Notes under the pieces: model-generated
What the model was told of the DNA's origin: nothing
What the model saw: the letters and a program-made list of their open reading frames with translations, nothing else
Database searches by the model: none
Made by a program: the position numbers and the translations under genes
Source: Alphaproteobacteria bacterium
GTDB lineage: Bacteria > Pseudomonadota > Alphaproteobacteria > CALKHQ01
DNA: 64,000 bases
Direction: 5' to 3'
NCBI GenBank assembly: GCA_041396705.1
Contig: JAWKYB010000004.1
Location: 124,001-188,000 of the forward strand
Shown here: one piece after another, positions 36,020 through 45,686 of the stretch
Layout of the letters: every line of letters starts with the position of its first letter
How positions within the stretch are numbered: the first letter of the stretch is position 1

Positions 36020-36394
36020 TCAATCGGTGCCGCCGCCGCGCCGGCGCACGATCTCCACCCCGGCGTGGTCGAGGACGCCGGCCACCGGCGCCGCAGGCTT
36101 GCGCACCGCGACGCGGACACCGTCGACCGTGGGGAATCCGTCCAGCACCGCTGCGGCGATCCGCGACGCCAGCGTCTCCAGCAGCCGCACGGCGGGGCCG
36201 TCCATGACCGCAGCCACCGCGGCGTGCACGGCGTCGTAGCACACGGCGTCGGCGAGCCGGTCGCTCGCCGCGGCCGGGCGCGTGTCGAGCAGGCAGTCGA
36301 CGTCGACGAAGAATCGCTGGCCCAGGCTGCGTTCGGCGTCGTGCACGCCGTGCCGGGCGAAGAACGCCATGTTGGACAGGAACACGCGATCCAT
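36020..36394 (-). CDS. folB: Dihydroneopterin aldolase
   Basis: A 124-residue folate-pathway enzyme that cleaves 7,8-dihydroneopterin to 6-hydroxymethyl-dihydropterin and glycolaldehyde. It begins DRVFLSNMAFFARHGVHDAE (the H-G-V-x-x-x-E signature), continues LGQRFFVDVDC and DAVCYDAV, and has LLETLASRIAAAVL with KP (RKPAAP) near the end. The start is set at MDRVFLSN; longer versions are Arg-rich shadow. No folP/folK neighbour is visible. Confidence 0.9.
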   Translation of the reverse strand: MDRVFLSNMAFFARHGVHDAERSLGQRFFVDVDCLLDTRPAAASDRLADAVCYDAVHAAVAAVMDGPAVRLLETLASRIAAAVLDGFPTVDGVRVAVRKPAAPVAGVLDHAGVEIVRRRGGGTD

Positions 36395-36531
36395 CGTCGT
36401 CCCTCCGACGGTGTCGCCGCCGCGGTTTCGTTGCGACCGTTGGGCGCGCGGGCGCCCGCGGTCTTGACGGCGGCCGCGGGCGCGATACAACTCGGCCGAG
36501 GTGCGGCAAATCCGAACGGAGAACCGGAACG

Positions 36532-36657
36532 ATGGTCGATCTGAATCAGCTGGACGAGGGCCACCGCCACACGTGGCATTCGACGGTCAAGGTGGCCCGC
36601 AACTCGATCATCGGGATCGCGTTGCTGCTGATCCTGATGGCGATCTTCCTGCTCTGA
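36532..36657 (+). CDS. aa3-type cytochrome oxidase subunit IV-like microprotein
   Basis: A 41-residue protein, MVDLNQLDEGHRHTWHSTVK then a transmembrane helix (SIIGIALLLILMAIFLL). The H-x-x-T-W-x-x-x-x-K pattern followed by one membrane segment fits the bacterial aa3-type cytochrome c oxidase subunit IV family (Pfam COX4_pro_2). It would sit in the inner membrane with the aa3 oxidase. No other oxidase gene is in the window, as is common for this subunit. Confidence 0.7.
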   Translation: MVDLNQLDEGHRHTWHSTVKVARNSIIGIALLLILMAIFLL

Positions 36658-36669
36658 TCCGTCCCTGCC

Positions 36670-36692
36670 GGCGGTCGGCCGTGCCGGCCGCC
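36670..36692. terminator. Hairpin between the oxidase microprotein and ndk
   Basis: A 9-bp stem (GGCGGTCGG / CCGGCCGCC, one G-T wobble) with a 5-nt loop lies in the 48-nt gap between the convergent ends of the microprotein gene and ndk. It could serve both strands. Confidence 0.35.
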
Positions 36693-36705
36693 CCGACGTC
36701 GGCGA

Positions 36706-37128
36706 TCAGCCGACGATCTCCATCCGGCTGAAGAAGAACGCGATTTCCTGCGCCGCCGTCTCCGGCGCGTCCGAGCCGTGCACCGAGTTGGCCTCGATCG
36801 ACTCGCCGTATTTGGCGCGGATCGTGCCGTCGGCCGCATTGGCCGGGTTGGTCGCGCCCATCACCTCGCGGTTGCGGGCGATGGCGTCCTCGCCCTCCAG
36901 CACCTGCACCACGACCGGGCCGGAGCACATGTAGCCGCACAGGTCCTTGAAGAACGACCGCTCGCTGTGCACGGCATAGAACTGCTCCGCCTGCTCGCGG
37001 GTCAGCTTCATCCGGCGCTGGGCGACCACGCGAAGCCCTGCCTCTTCCAGCATCGCGACGATGCCGCCGGTCACGTTGCGGCGCGTCGCATCGGGCTTGA
37101 TGATCGACAGGGTGCGCTCAACCGCCAT
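36706..37128 (-). CDS. ndk: Nucleoside diphosphate kinase
   Basis: A 140-residue enzyme that transfers phosphate from ATP to nucleoside diphosphates through a phosphohistidine. It begins MAVERTLSIIKPDATRRN, and the active-site histidine is in NSVHGSDAPE (about residue 118). Length and sequence are canonical. The ATG at 37128 is preceded by ggagaattgg. It is divergent from the ABC-F gene. Confidence 0.96.
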   Translation of the reverse strand: MAVERTLSIIKPDATRRNVTGGIVAMLEEAGLRVVAQRRMKLTREQAEQFYAVHSERSFFKDLCGYMCSGPVVVQVLEGEDAIARNREVMGATNPANAADGTIRAKYGESIEANSVHGSDAPETAAQEIAFFFSRMEIVG

Positions 37129-37277
37129 TGTTCCAATTCTCCGGTTCCTGCGGGGACGCGGCGTTATAGACGCGCCTTTGGGGCGGCGCAAGGGGCCCCG
37201 GCCGGGCCTTGCGGTCGGGCGCGTGCCGCCAGTGAGCGCCTTCCGCAACGGCGCGAGATGCTCTATGCGGTGGCGCC

Positions 37278-39158
<1,881 letters not shown>

Positions 39159-39294
39159 ACGCGGGCCGTTTTCGTTGCGGTCTGTTGGGGGAAGGATTGG
39201 AATTGCGAAGAGTTTGATGGGAAGTCGGGACTAAATGTTTGAAGTAATTGGCTCGATTTCGAACAATAACTGAGCGTTGTTTGCGCGGTTTCTC

Positions 39295-39319
39295 TTGCAA
39301 ATGTCGGCGGGATTTGCGA
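39295..39319 (+). promoter_or_regulatory. Conserved TTGCAAA-N11-TTTGCGA element upstream of pilin gene 1
   Basis: TTGCAAA (39295-39301) and TTTGCGA (39313-39319) form an imperfect inverted repeat separated by 11 nt, preceded by tct. The same arms, with 10-nt spacing, lie upstream of the second pilin gene. They sit in an A+T-richer intergenic region. Candidate operator or promoter element. Confidence 0.45.
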
Positions 39320-39406
39320 TGTCTTTGGGGCGGGTTCGAGGTACGGACCCTCACTCACCCGGACCGGCCGCAAAGGCCGGCGCAACACCAGGCAGGAGTT
39401 GAAACC

Positions 39407-39601
39407 ATGACCGCCTTCGCCAGCTTCAAGCGTTTCCTTTCCAACGAGGACGGCGCCACCGCCATCGAGTATGGCCTGATCGCCGCCCTGGTCTCGGTCG
39501 CCGCCATCACCGCGCTGAGCGCGATGGGCGACAGCCTGGACAGCCTGTTCACCACCGTGTCGGACTCGGTCGACGGCGCCCTGCCTGCCGGCGGCGAGTA
39601 G
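39407..39601 (+). CDS. flp: Flp/Fap-type pilin (tad pilus subunit)
   Basis: A 64-residue Flp pilin precursor: MTAFASFKRFLSNEDGATAIEYGLIAALVSVAAITAL and an acidic tail. Cleavage by the CpaA prepilin peptidase is expected after G in DGATAIEYGL (G-A/T-A-I-E-Y hallmark, mature E at +5). Mature chain about 48 residues with one hydrophobic helix. The upstream Shine-Dalgarno is ggcaggag, shared with the second copy. No other tad/cpa genes are within this window, so pilus assembly genes are elsewhere. Confidence 0.92.
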   Translation: MTAFASFKRFLSNEDGATAIEYGLIAALVSVAAITALSAMGDSLDSLFTTVSDSVDGALPAGGE

Positions 39602-39613
39602 ACCCGACCGGAT

Positions 39614-39643
39614 GGCGGGGGCGCCCGGCCAGGCGCCTCCGCC
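39614..39643 (+). terminator. Hairpin after pilin gene 1
   Basis: A 12-bp stem GGCGGGGGCGCC / GGCGCCTCCGCC (one G-T wobble), 6-nt loop, 13 nt after the stop. Followed by a short pyrimidine tail (gccttcc). Plausible intrinsic terminator. Confidence 0.5.
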
Positions 39644-39672
39644 GCCTTCCATCGCGCGCTTCACTGCCCTGG

Positions 39673-39700
39673 AGGGGGACGCCGATGCCGGCGTCCCCCT
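39673..39700 (+). terminator. Second hairpin between the pilin genes
   Basis: A perfect 12-bp stem AGGGGGACGCCG / CGGCGTCCCCCT with an ATGC loop. This is a strong structure; it is followed by ttcgccgttat. It would block readthrough from pilin gene 1 into pilin gene 2. Confidence 0.55.
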
Positions 39701-39813
39701 TCGCCGTTATGGGGGCAGGCGGGGTGCCGGCAGGCGTCGTAAAGAAACATAGTATTAACCACAAACAAATCTCGATATCGAATAGTATTCACAGCGGGTT
39801 CTCCGCTTTTGTC

Positions 39814-39837
39814 TTGCAAACTCCGCCGCTTTTGCGA
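39814..39837 (+). promoter_or_regulatory. Conserved TTGCAAA-N10-TTTGCGA element upstream of pilin gene 2
   Basis: TTGCAAA (39814-39820) and TTTGCGA (39831-39837), preceded by tct as in the first copy, lie about 100 nt upstream of the second pilin start. The first-copy element lies 88 nt upstream of its start. The same arm sequences at similar distances indicate a shared regulatory or promoter function. Confidence 0.45.
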
Positions 39838-39938
39838 AGGTTTTGCCACGGGACAACACAAACCCCCGACGAACCCAAAACCGGGGCCGGACAGGCAGGA
39901 ACAGGTCCGAAACCCCCTCCAGGCAGGAGATCCACCCC

Positions 39939-40135
39939 ATGACCCGCTTCGCCACCGCCTTCCCCGCCGCTTCATCGCCGACGACTGCGGCGCCACCGCC
40001 ATCGAATACGGCCTGATCGGCGCCATGGTCTCCGTCGCCGCCATCACCGCACTCGGCGCCATGGGCGACAGCCTCGCCGCCGTCTTCGACACCGCCTCCT
40101 CCTCCATCGACGGCGTCCTCCCCGCCGCCGAATAG
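39939..40135 (+). pseudogene. flp: Second Flp/Fap pilin gene, frameshifted near its start
   Basis: A paralogue of the pilin at 39407. The ATG (39939) with the same ggcaggag ribosome site starts MTRFATAF. The conserved RRFIADDCGATAIEYGLIGAMVSVAAITAL is in another frame. Adding one C to the CCCC run at 39962-39965 joins them into a 65-residue precursor with the same DCGATAIEYG cleavage region and a SSSIDGVLPAAE tail. So it is either a natural phase-variable-like or inactivated copy, or a homopolymer sequencing error; the intact conserved core favours error. Confidence 0.8.
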
Positions 40136-40179
40136 CGCTGAACCGCAACCCGTCAGACAACGCGGCCTCCGCTCGGCAA

Positions 40180-40208
40180 AACGGCCCCCGCTCAAAACGG
40201 GGGCCGTT
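40180..40208. terminator. Bidirectional terminator between pilin gene 2 and holC
   Basis: A perfect 11-bp stem, AACGGCCCCCG (40180-40190) and CGGGGGCCGTT (40198-40208), with a CTCAAAA loop. On the minus strand it is followed by tttgcc, giving a short T tail after the stem. It lies 44 nt after the second pilin stop and 30 nt after the holC stop. Confidence 0.75.
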
Positions 40209-40238
40209 GCGATTCCGGCGTGTGCCGCACGGCGCGCC

Positions 40239-40691
40239 TCAACCCTGCTGGCTCCAGCGGCCGCGGTCGTCCTGGCGCCAATAGGTCAGCGTGTGGCCGG
40301 CGCCCTTGTAGGCGCTCCAGCGGCCGCGCGCGGCGGTGACGGCCTCGTCGCTGCGGCCGTCGAACAGCTCGACCACCAGCGCGTAGTCGTCCAGATGCGT
40401 CGAGGTGGCGCCGTCGGTCAGGAACAGCACATCGGCGGCGTTCGGCCGCTCGTCGGCCTCGGTCAGCCAAACCGGCTGGTCGGCGGCATGGCCGTCGCGG
40501 GCGCTGCCATGCGGCAGGAAACTCCGCTCGTTGTAGGTCCAAAGGTGGACGTTCAGCGCCTCGACCCGGTCGGGCGAGCCCGCCATCACCACCGCGCGCT
40601 GGCCGCGGTCGAGCACGCGCTCCAGCAGCAGCGGCAGCGCCTGTTCCAGGCCGGTGCGCTGCAGGTGGTAGAAACGGATCTCCGTCGGCAT
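40239..40691 (-). CDS. holC: DNA polymerase III, chi subunit
   Basis: A 150-residue replication protein that links the clamp loader to SSB. It begins EIRFYHLQRTGLEQALPLLL, with ERVLDRGQRAVVMAGS next. It contains the VEALNVHLWTYNERSFLPHG motif and DVLFLTDG. Typical length. It follows pepA on the same strand with a 24-nt gap; pepA-holC is a conserved pair in alphaproteobacteria. Confidence 0.93.
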   Translation of the reverse strand: MPTEIRFYHLQRTGLEQALPLLLERVLDRGQRAVVMAGSPDRVEALNVHLWTYNERSFLPHGSARDGHAADQPVWLTEADERPNAADVLFLTDGATSTHLDDYALVVELFDGRSDEAVTAARGRWSAYKGAGHTLTYWRQDDRGRWSQQG

Positions 40692-40715
40692 GGCCGGCCG
40701 CGGGCGCCGCGCCGC

Positions 40716-42224
40716 CTATTCGTAGTTGGCGGCGACGAAGGCGTTCAGCATGCGCACGCCGAAGGCGGTGGCGCCCTTCGGCGCCAGCGGCCGGTCCTTG
40801 TCGGTCCAGGCGGTGCCGGCGATGTCGAGATGGGCCCAGGGCAGGCCGTTGGTGAAGCGCTGCAGGAACTGCGCGGCGGTGATCGAGCCGCCCCAGCGCC
40901 CGGCGCTGATGTTCTTCACATCGCTGATGTCGCCGTCGATCTGGCGGTCATAGGCCTCGTCCAGCGGCATCCGCCAGCAGCGCTCGCCGGTGGCCTCGCC
41001 GGCCTTGAGCAGGGCGTCGGCCAGCTCGTCGCGGTTGCTGTACAGGCCGGCCATCTCCTTGCCCAGCGCCACCATGATCGCGCCGGTCAGGGTGGCGAGG
41101 TCGATCATGAACCGCGGCTGGAAGCGGTCCTGGCAGTACCACAGCGCGTCGGCCAGCACGAGCCGGCCCTCGGCATCGGTATTCAGCACCTCGATGGTCT
41201 GGCCGGACATCGATTTGACCACGTCGCCCGGGCGCTGGGCGGTGCCGGAGGGCATGTTCTCGACCAGGCCGACGATGCCGACGGCGTTGACCTTGGCCTT
41301 GCGGCCGGCAAGCGCGTGCATCAGCCCGACCACGGCGGCCGAGCCGCCCATGTCCCACTTCATGTCCTCCATGCCCGCCGACGGCTTGATCGAGATGCCG
41401 CCGGTGTCGAAGGTGACGCCCTTGCCGACGAATGCGAGCGGCTTCTTGCCCCGGGCCTTCGCGCCCTGGCCCTTGACGCCCTGCCACTGCATCACCACCA
41501 GCCGCGGCGGCTTGGCGCTGCCCATGCCGACGCCGAGCAGCGAGCCCATGCCGAGCTTTTCCATGTCCTTTTCGTCGAGGATCTCGACCTTCACGCCCAG
41601 CGGGGTCAGGGTCTCGTCGATGATGCGGGCATAGCTGTCGGGGTAGAGCACGTTGGCCGGCTCGGTGACGATGTCGCGGGTGAAGGCGACCGCGGCGGCC
41701 ACCTTGTCCAGGTCGGCGTGCGCCTTGCGCGCGGCCGCGGCGCCGGACAGCTGGATCGTCGCCTTCTTCAGCGCCGGCGCGCCAGTGGTCTTGGTGGTGC
41801 GGGATGTGGTGAAACGGTAGGCGCGCAGCTGCATGCCGAGCGCCAGGTTGGCCGCGGCGTCGGCGCCGGCGACCGGCCCGCAGCCGTCGTCGTCCAGCGC
41901 CACGGTCAGGTCGGCTGCGTTGACGCCGCTGGCCTGGGCGACCAGCGCGCCGCCGATATGGGCGAAATGCTCCGCGGTCAGCTCGTCGGGATTGCCGAGC
42001 CCGACCAGGATGATGCCTTTCAGCTCGCCCGGGCCCGGCGTGACGATCGCCGTCGTCTTGGCCCGCTCCGCCTTGAAGCCGACCGCCTGGATCGTGCGCG
42101 CGACGATGTCGCCGTGCCGGCCGTTGAGGTCCGCGGCGTGTCCGCGCAGCACGCGATCGCCGGCCACGGCCACGGCCACCCAATGCTTGCCGACCGCCTT
42201 CGGCTCGCTGAACGCAATCTTCAT
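40716..42224 (-). CDS. pepA: Leucyl aminopeptidase (M17)
   Basis: A 502-residue cytosolic two-zinc aminopeptidase. The N-terminal macro-like domain spans 1-165. The catalytic domain has KGVTFDTGGISIKPSAGM (metal-binding Asp and Lys) and NTDAEGRLVLADALWYCQD, the M17 signature. An Ala/Lys-rich linker (KARGKK, about 268) interrupts one loop; family members often have short inserts there. The ATG at 42224 has ggaggg upstream. It is followed by holC. Confidence 0.95.
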   Translation of the reverse strand: MKIAFSEPKAVGKHWVAVAVAGDRVLRGHAADLNGRHGDIVARTIQAVGFKAERAKTTAIVTPGPGELKGIILVGLGNPDELTAEHFAHIGGALVAQASGVNAADLTVALDDDGCGPVAGADAAANLALGMQLRAYRFTTSRTTKTTGAPALKKATIQLSGAAAARKAHADLDKVAAAVAFTRDIVTEPANVLYPDSYARIIDETLTPLGVKVEILDEKDMEKLGMGSLLGVGMGSAKPPRLVVMQWQGVKGQGAKARGKKPLAFVGKGVTFDTGGISIKPSAGMEDMKWDMGGSAAVVGLMHALAGRKAKVNAVGIVGLVENMPSGTAQRPGDVVKSMSGQTIEVLNTDAEGRLVLADALWYCQDRFQPRFMIDLATLTGAIMVALGKEMAGLYSNRDELADALLKAGEATGERCWRMPLDEAYDRQIDGDISDVKNISAGRWGGSITAAQFLQRFTNGLPWAHLDIAGTAWTDKDRPLAPKGATAFGVRMLNAFVAANYE

Positions 42225-42357
42225 CGCCACACCCTCCGCCTGCACGCACACCGGCCGCCTGGCGCGGCCGCGCACCGTTCCGTCGGCTAGCCGACGGAAC
42301 CGGGCATGTCAAACACCAACACGGAATCCGGCCGGCTTGCGGGGGCGGCCGCCCCGG

Positions 42358-42978
42358 TCAGCGCGACGCGGCCTGGGTGATGCCGACGATGCTCGGCGGC
42401 GCCTCGATGCCGTTGAACAGGTTGATGTAGTTGGAGATGCGCGAACCATAGGCGTCGCCGCGGTCTTCCATGCCCAGCGAGAGCAGGAACGCCTCCACGC
42501 CGCCGACCCCGCCGAGATGGGCGCCGGCCAGCAGCCCGGCCGCGGTGATCTTCACCCCGTTGATGTTCAGGCCGATATACTGGTCGAGGCCGCGCCGGCG
42601 GATCTCCGCCCAGTTGGCCAGGGTGAAGCGGTGGAAGGCATAGTCCTGCGCCTCTGCCGTCTGCAGGTAGCTGTCGACGCTGTCCACGCCATAGGCGCCG
42701 GTCCACTGCCCGGACCAGTCCTGGCTGCCGCACCCGGTCGAGTCATGGGTGTAGAGGCCGGCATCGATCAGCGCGCACTCGCCCATCTGGTACTTGCCCA
42801 GATAGCCATATGGATTCACGATCATGTAGTTGCCGTTCGACTCCAGCAGGCCCATGCGTTCGCCGAACTCACCGAGTTCGACGGGGCCGCGGTCGGCGAC
42901 GTGTGTCGACGTGGGCGACGGCGACGAAGAGCAGGCGGCGGCCAGGCTGGCCAGCAGAATGACAGCTAGATAGCGCAT
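42358..42978 (-). CDS. Lipoprotein with lysozyme-like fold features
   Basis: A 206-residue lipoprotein: signal LAVILLASLAAAC with lipobox L-A-A-A-C (Cys16). The mature part has RMGLLESNGNYMIVNPYGYL then GKYQMGECALIDAGLY, which recalls the N-terminal E-S-x-x-N-Y...GKYQ(M/F) pattern of lysozyme-like transglycosylase/muramidase domains; E in LLESNGNY is the candidate acid. The rest (TLANWAEIRRRGLDQYIGLN and ITAAGLLAGAHLGGVGGVEAFL) is similar to phage-type muramidases. I cannot confirm activity. It lies next to pepA and a SGNH/MBOAT pair, 97 nt from the latter. Confidence 0.65.
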   Translation of the reverse strand: MRYLAVILLASLAAACSSSPSPTSTHVADRGPVELGEFGERMGLLESNGNYMIVNPYGYLGKYQMGECALIDAGLYTHDSTGCGSQDWSGQWTGAYGVDSVDSYLQTAEAQDYAFHRFTLANWAEIRRRGLDQYIGLNINGVKITAAGLLAGAHLGGVGGVEAFLLSLGMEDRGDAYGSRISNYINLFNGIEAPPSIVGITQAASR

Positions 42979-43075
42979 AGGTCTGCCTCAATCTCTGAAC
43001 TATCGGCCCTAACCCCTTGTCATCGATGTTTAACTGCAAGGTGACCGAAGTTCAATAGCTATGCGGCGACGAAGG

Positions 43076-44164
43076 CTAACGATCGGTTAACGCGGCTCCG
43101 TCGGGTGGCGGCGATCCGCCGAGATAGACGAACAGGCCGTCCTCGCTGCGCCGATCGGCCGCGCCGCGGGCGATCGCGGCGGCGATTTCGGCCGCCGTCT
43201 CGACGTTGTAGTGCAGCGAATCCCAGTAGCGCGCGTCGTCTCGGGTGATGATCGACGGGATCATGAAGTCGAGGACGACGCTGTTCGGCACGTCTTGCGC
43301 GATCGCGGTCAGCCGCCGCTTGCATTCGGCCAGGCGCGCCTGCTGCAGTGGGTTCGTCCGCTCGAACTGGCTGGCGTGATAGGGCACGAACACCAGGATT
43401 TTCAGGGTCTCCGCCGGTGCGGCGGCCAGCATCGCCCGCATCAGCGCATGGGTCGCATAGGTCCAGCCGGCGATCTCGTCGGCACCGGGCACCGGGCCGG
43501 TCGGCAGCGGCGCGTCGGGCGCGGGCGGGCCGGCGGGGCCATAGATGTTCTGCCGGGCGCGGGCCAGGTCGTACTCCGCCTGCGGCGGCAGGAAGTCGGT
43601 GTAGCCGTCGGCGCCGTAGCGCCGGTCCTTGATGCCGGTCAGGAAAGCGAACTGCTGGCCCGCCGCCTCGATCGCCTTGAAGTTGAACAGGTAGAGCAGG
43701 TCGTTCCAGCGGTCCTCGTCGTACAGCCACGGCGGGAACGGCCGGAAGGTGAACGGCACATAGGCGTCCTCCACCGCGCACCAGATGCTGTCGATGCCGT
43801 AGACGACGATGTCGGGCCGCGGGTGATGGCGCAGGAACAGCGCGTGCAGTTCGCTCTGTTCATAGGCGGTGGCGCTGTTCATCGAGAGGTTGGCGAAGCG
43901 CGCCCCGAACAGGCCGTCGAGCTGGGCCGGGCGCAGCAGGCGGGTGGTCGAGGTACCGAACACGGCGCTGTCGAAGCGGTCCGACCGGGCCAGTGCCGGG
44001 AAGGAATAGCGCTGGTTGGTCGAGATCGGCTCGCGCTCCGCCGCCGGCGAGAACCACAGCGAATCATAGGGATCGACCAGCGCGACGAAGGCGAACACCG
44101 CCAGCCCGCCGCCTGCGAGCAGCCCGAGCGCAAGGCGCAGGTATCGCGACCAGCGCCGCGTCAC
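43076..44164 (-). CDS. SGNH-like membrane-anchored protein (AlgJ/AlgX-type partner)
   Basis: A 362-residue protein with one N-terminal helix (YLRLALGLLAGGGLAVFAFVAL) and a periplasmic SGNH/GDSL-like domain: FGTSTTRLLRP (candidate Ser in G-T-S), SMNSATAYEQSELHALFLRH, VVYGIDSIWC, and the C-terminal Y-W-D-S-L-H-Y-N with the Asp/His pair (about 322-325). Such proteins carry acyl groups onto polysaccharides together with a MBOAT transferase. Its start is 9 nt from the MBOAT gene stop, same strand. The acceptor is unknown. Confidence 0.75.
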   Translation of the reverse strand: MTRRWSRYLRLALGLLAGGGLAVFAFVALVDPYDSLWFSPAAEREPISTNQRYSFPALARSDRFDSAVFGTSTTRLLRPAQLDGLFGARFANLSMNSATAYEQSELHALFLRHHPRPDIVVYGIDSIWCAVEDAYVPFTFRPFPPWLYDEDRWNDLLYLFNFKAIEAAGQQFAFLTGIKDRRYGADGYTDFLPPQAEYDLARARQNIYGPAGPPAPDAPLPTGPVPGADEIAGWTYATHALMRAMLAAAPAETLKILVFVPYHASQFERTNPLQQARLAECKRRLTAIAQDVPNSVVLDFMIPSIITRDDARYWDSLHYNVETAAEIAAAIARGAADRRSEDGLFVYLGGSPPPDGAALTDR

Positions 44165-44173
44165 CGCCGTTGC

Positions 44174-45568
44174 CTAGAACTGGAAATAGATGAACTCCTG
44201 GTTGGCGCCGACGCCGACCTGCAGCAGCACGGCGAGCAGGGCGGCGGCGGTCGCCACCGCCGCGAACGGCGACGGCTGCAGTTTTTCCGCCGCGAAGCGC
44301 TGGCTGGTCGGGAACAGCAGCACGACGGCGAGCGCGATCGCCACCACCGCCGTGCGGCCGCCATAGGCGTAGTCGAAGCCGAAGCCGTTGCCGCCGACCA
44401 GACCGGCGAACACAGCGGCGGCCTCGGCAAAGCTCTGCGCCCGGAACACGACGAAGGCCAGCGTGACGAACAGGAAGGTCAGCGCCCAGGCCGCCACTGC
44501 CGGCACCCGGATGCCGGCGCGCTGGCCGACCCGCTCGGCGGCGAGCGCCAGGCCGTGCAGCCCGCCCCATGCGACGAACGTCCAGGCCGCGCCGTGCCAC
44601 AGGCCGCTCAGCAGCATGGTCGCGACGGTGTTGCGGGTGGCGCGAGCCAGTCCGCCGCGGTTGCCGCCCAGCGGAATGTAGACATAGTCGCGCAGGAAGC
44701 GGGACAGGGTGATGTGCCAGCGCCGCCAGAAATCGGCGACGGAGACGGCGCGGTAGGGCGCGTCGAAATTGATCGGCAGCCGGAAGCCGAACAGCAGGGC
44801 CAGCCCGATCGCCATGTCGGAATAGCCGGAGAAGTCGAAATAGATCTGCAGCGCGAAGCCCAGCGCAGCGGTCCAGGCCTCGGCGAAGCCGAGCGCGGCG
44901 CCGCTGCCGGCCGCCGCGAACAGCGGGTCGACCACCTCGGCCAGCGGATCGGCCAGGAACACCTTCTTGACCAGCCCGATCGCCAGCAGGGTCAGCCCGA
45001 CCGCGCAGCGCTCCGCCGCGCCCTCGGCGAACGGGCCGCGCGCGAACTGCCCGATGATCTCGTCGTGACGGACGATCGGTCCGGCCACCAGCTGCGGGAA
45101 AAAGGTGACAAACAGCGCGTAGTCGGCCAAACCGTAGCGCGGCGCGTCGCCGCGCATGCGGTCGACCAGATAGGAAATCTGCTGGAACGTGAAGAAGCTG
45201 ATGCCGAGCGGCAACGCGATGTTCCAGCCGGCATGGTCGGCGCCGAACAGGGCCGAGACGTTGGACGCGAAGAAATCGGCGTATTTGAAAAGGGCCAGCA
45301 GCCCCAGGTTGACGGCGATGCAGGCCAGCGGCGCGTGGCGGCTGTCCGCCGGCGCGAACCGGGCCACCAGCCAGTTGACCATGACCGAGCCGATCAGCAA
45401 CGGTGCCAGCCGCGGATCCCAGTAGGCGTAGAAGATGATCGACGCGGCGATCAGGACGCTCTTGCGCGGCAGCGGGCCGAATCGGCGATCGAGCAGCGCC
45501 GCGGCCGCATAGGCACCATAGGCGAGCGGCAGGAAGACGAGCAGAAACAGCTGTGTATGGAACAGCAT
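44174..45568 (-). CDS. MBOAT-family membrane O-acyltransferase (AlgI/PatA-like)
   Basis: A 464-residue integral membrane protein with about 11 hydrophobic segments. Typical signatures are LFFHTQ-like start MLFHTQLFLLVFLPLAYGAY, ISFFTFQQISYLVDRMRGD, WRRWHITLSRFLRDYVYIPL, GGNRGG, and the catalytic-region GLWHGAAWTFVAWGGLHGL with H325. It transfers acetyl or other acyl groups across the inner membrane to a periplasmic partner (AlgI family). It overlaps no neighbour but is 9 nt from the SGNH gene. Divergent from lptF. Confidence 0.92.
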   Translation of the reverse strand: MLFHTQLFLLVFLPLAYGAYAAAALLDRRFGPLPRKSVLIAASIIFYAYWDPRLAPLLIGSVMVNWLVARFAPADSRHAPLACIAVNLGLLALFKYADFFASNVSALFGADHAGWNIALPLGISFFTFQQISYLVDRMRGDAPRYGLADYALFVTFFPQLVAGPIVRHDEIIGQFARGPFAEGAAERCAVGLTLLAIGLVKKVFLADPLAEVVDPLFAAAGSGAALGFAEAWTAALGFALQIYFDFSGYSDMAIGLALLFGFRLPINFDAPYRAVSVADFWRRWHITLSRFLRDYVYIPLGGNRGGLARATRNTVATMLLSGLWHGAAWTFVAWGGLHGLALAAERVGQRAGIRVPAVAAWALTFLFVTLAFVVFRAQSFAEAAAVFAGLVGGNGFGFDYAYGGRTAVVAIALAVVLLFPTSQRFAAEKLQPSPFAAVATAAALLAVLLQVGVGANQEFIYFQF

Positions 45569-45686
45569 CGACAGCCCTGGACAGCGCGACCGGCCCGGTC
45601 GGTGGCGGTGACGTGAAACCGGCGTCAACCGGCGCGTCAAGCCCAATGTGCCCGACGAACCCGCATCGGGCCGGGGGCGACGGCCG

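Larger units (their letters stand above)
39602..39938. other. Intergenic region between the two pilin genes
   Basis: This 337-nt gap holds two consecutive hairpins (39614-39643 and 39673-39700) and then an A+T-rich zone (about 39740-39840) with the TTGCAAA/TTTGCGA element of the second pilin promoter. I see no gene within it. Confidence 0.6.

Noticed and set aside
39280..39850. Sigma-54-type promoters for the pilin genes
   Set aside because: The GG-N10-GC spacing of a -24/-12 element does not fit at the TTTGCGA positions.
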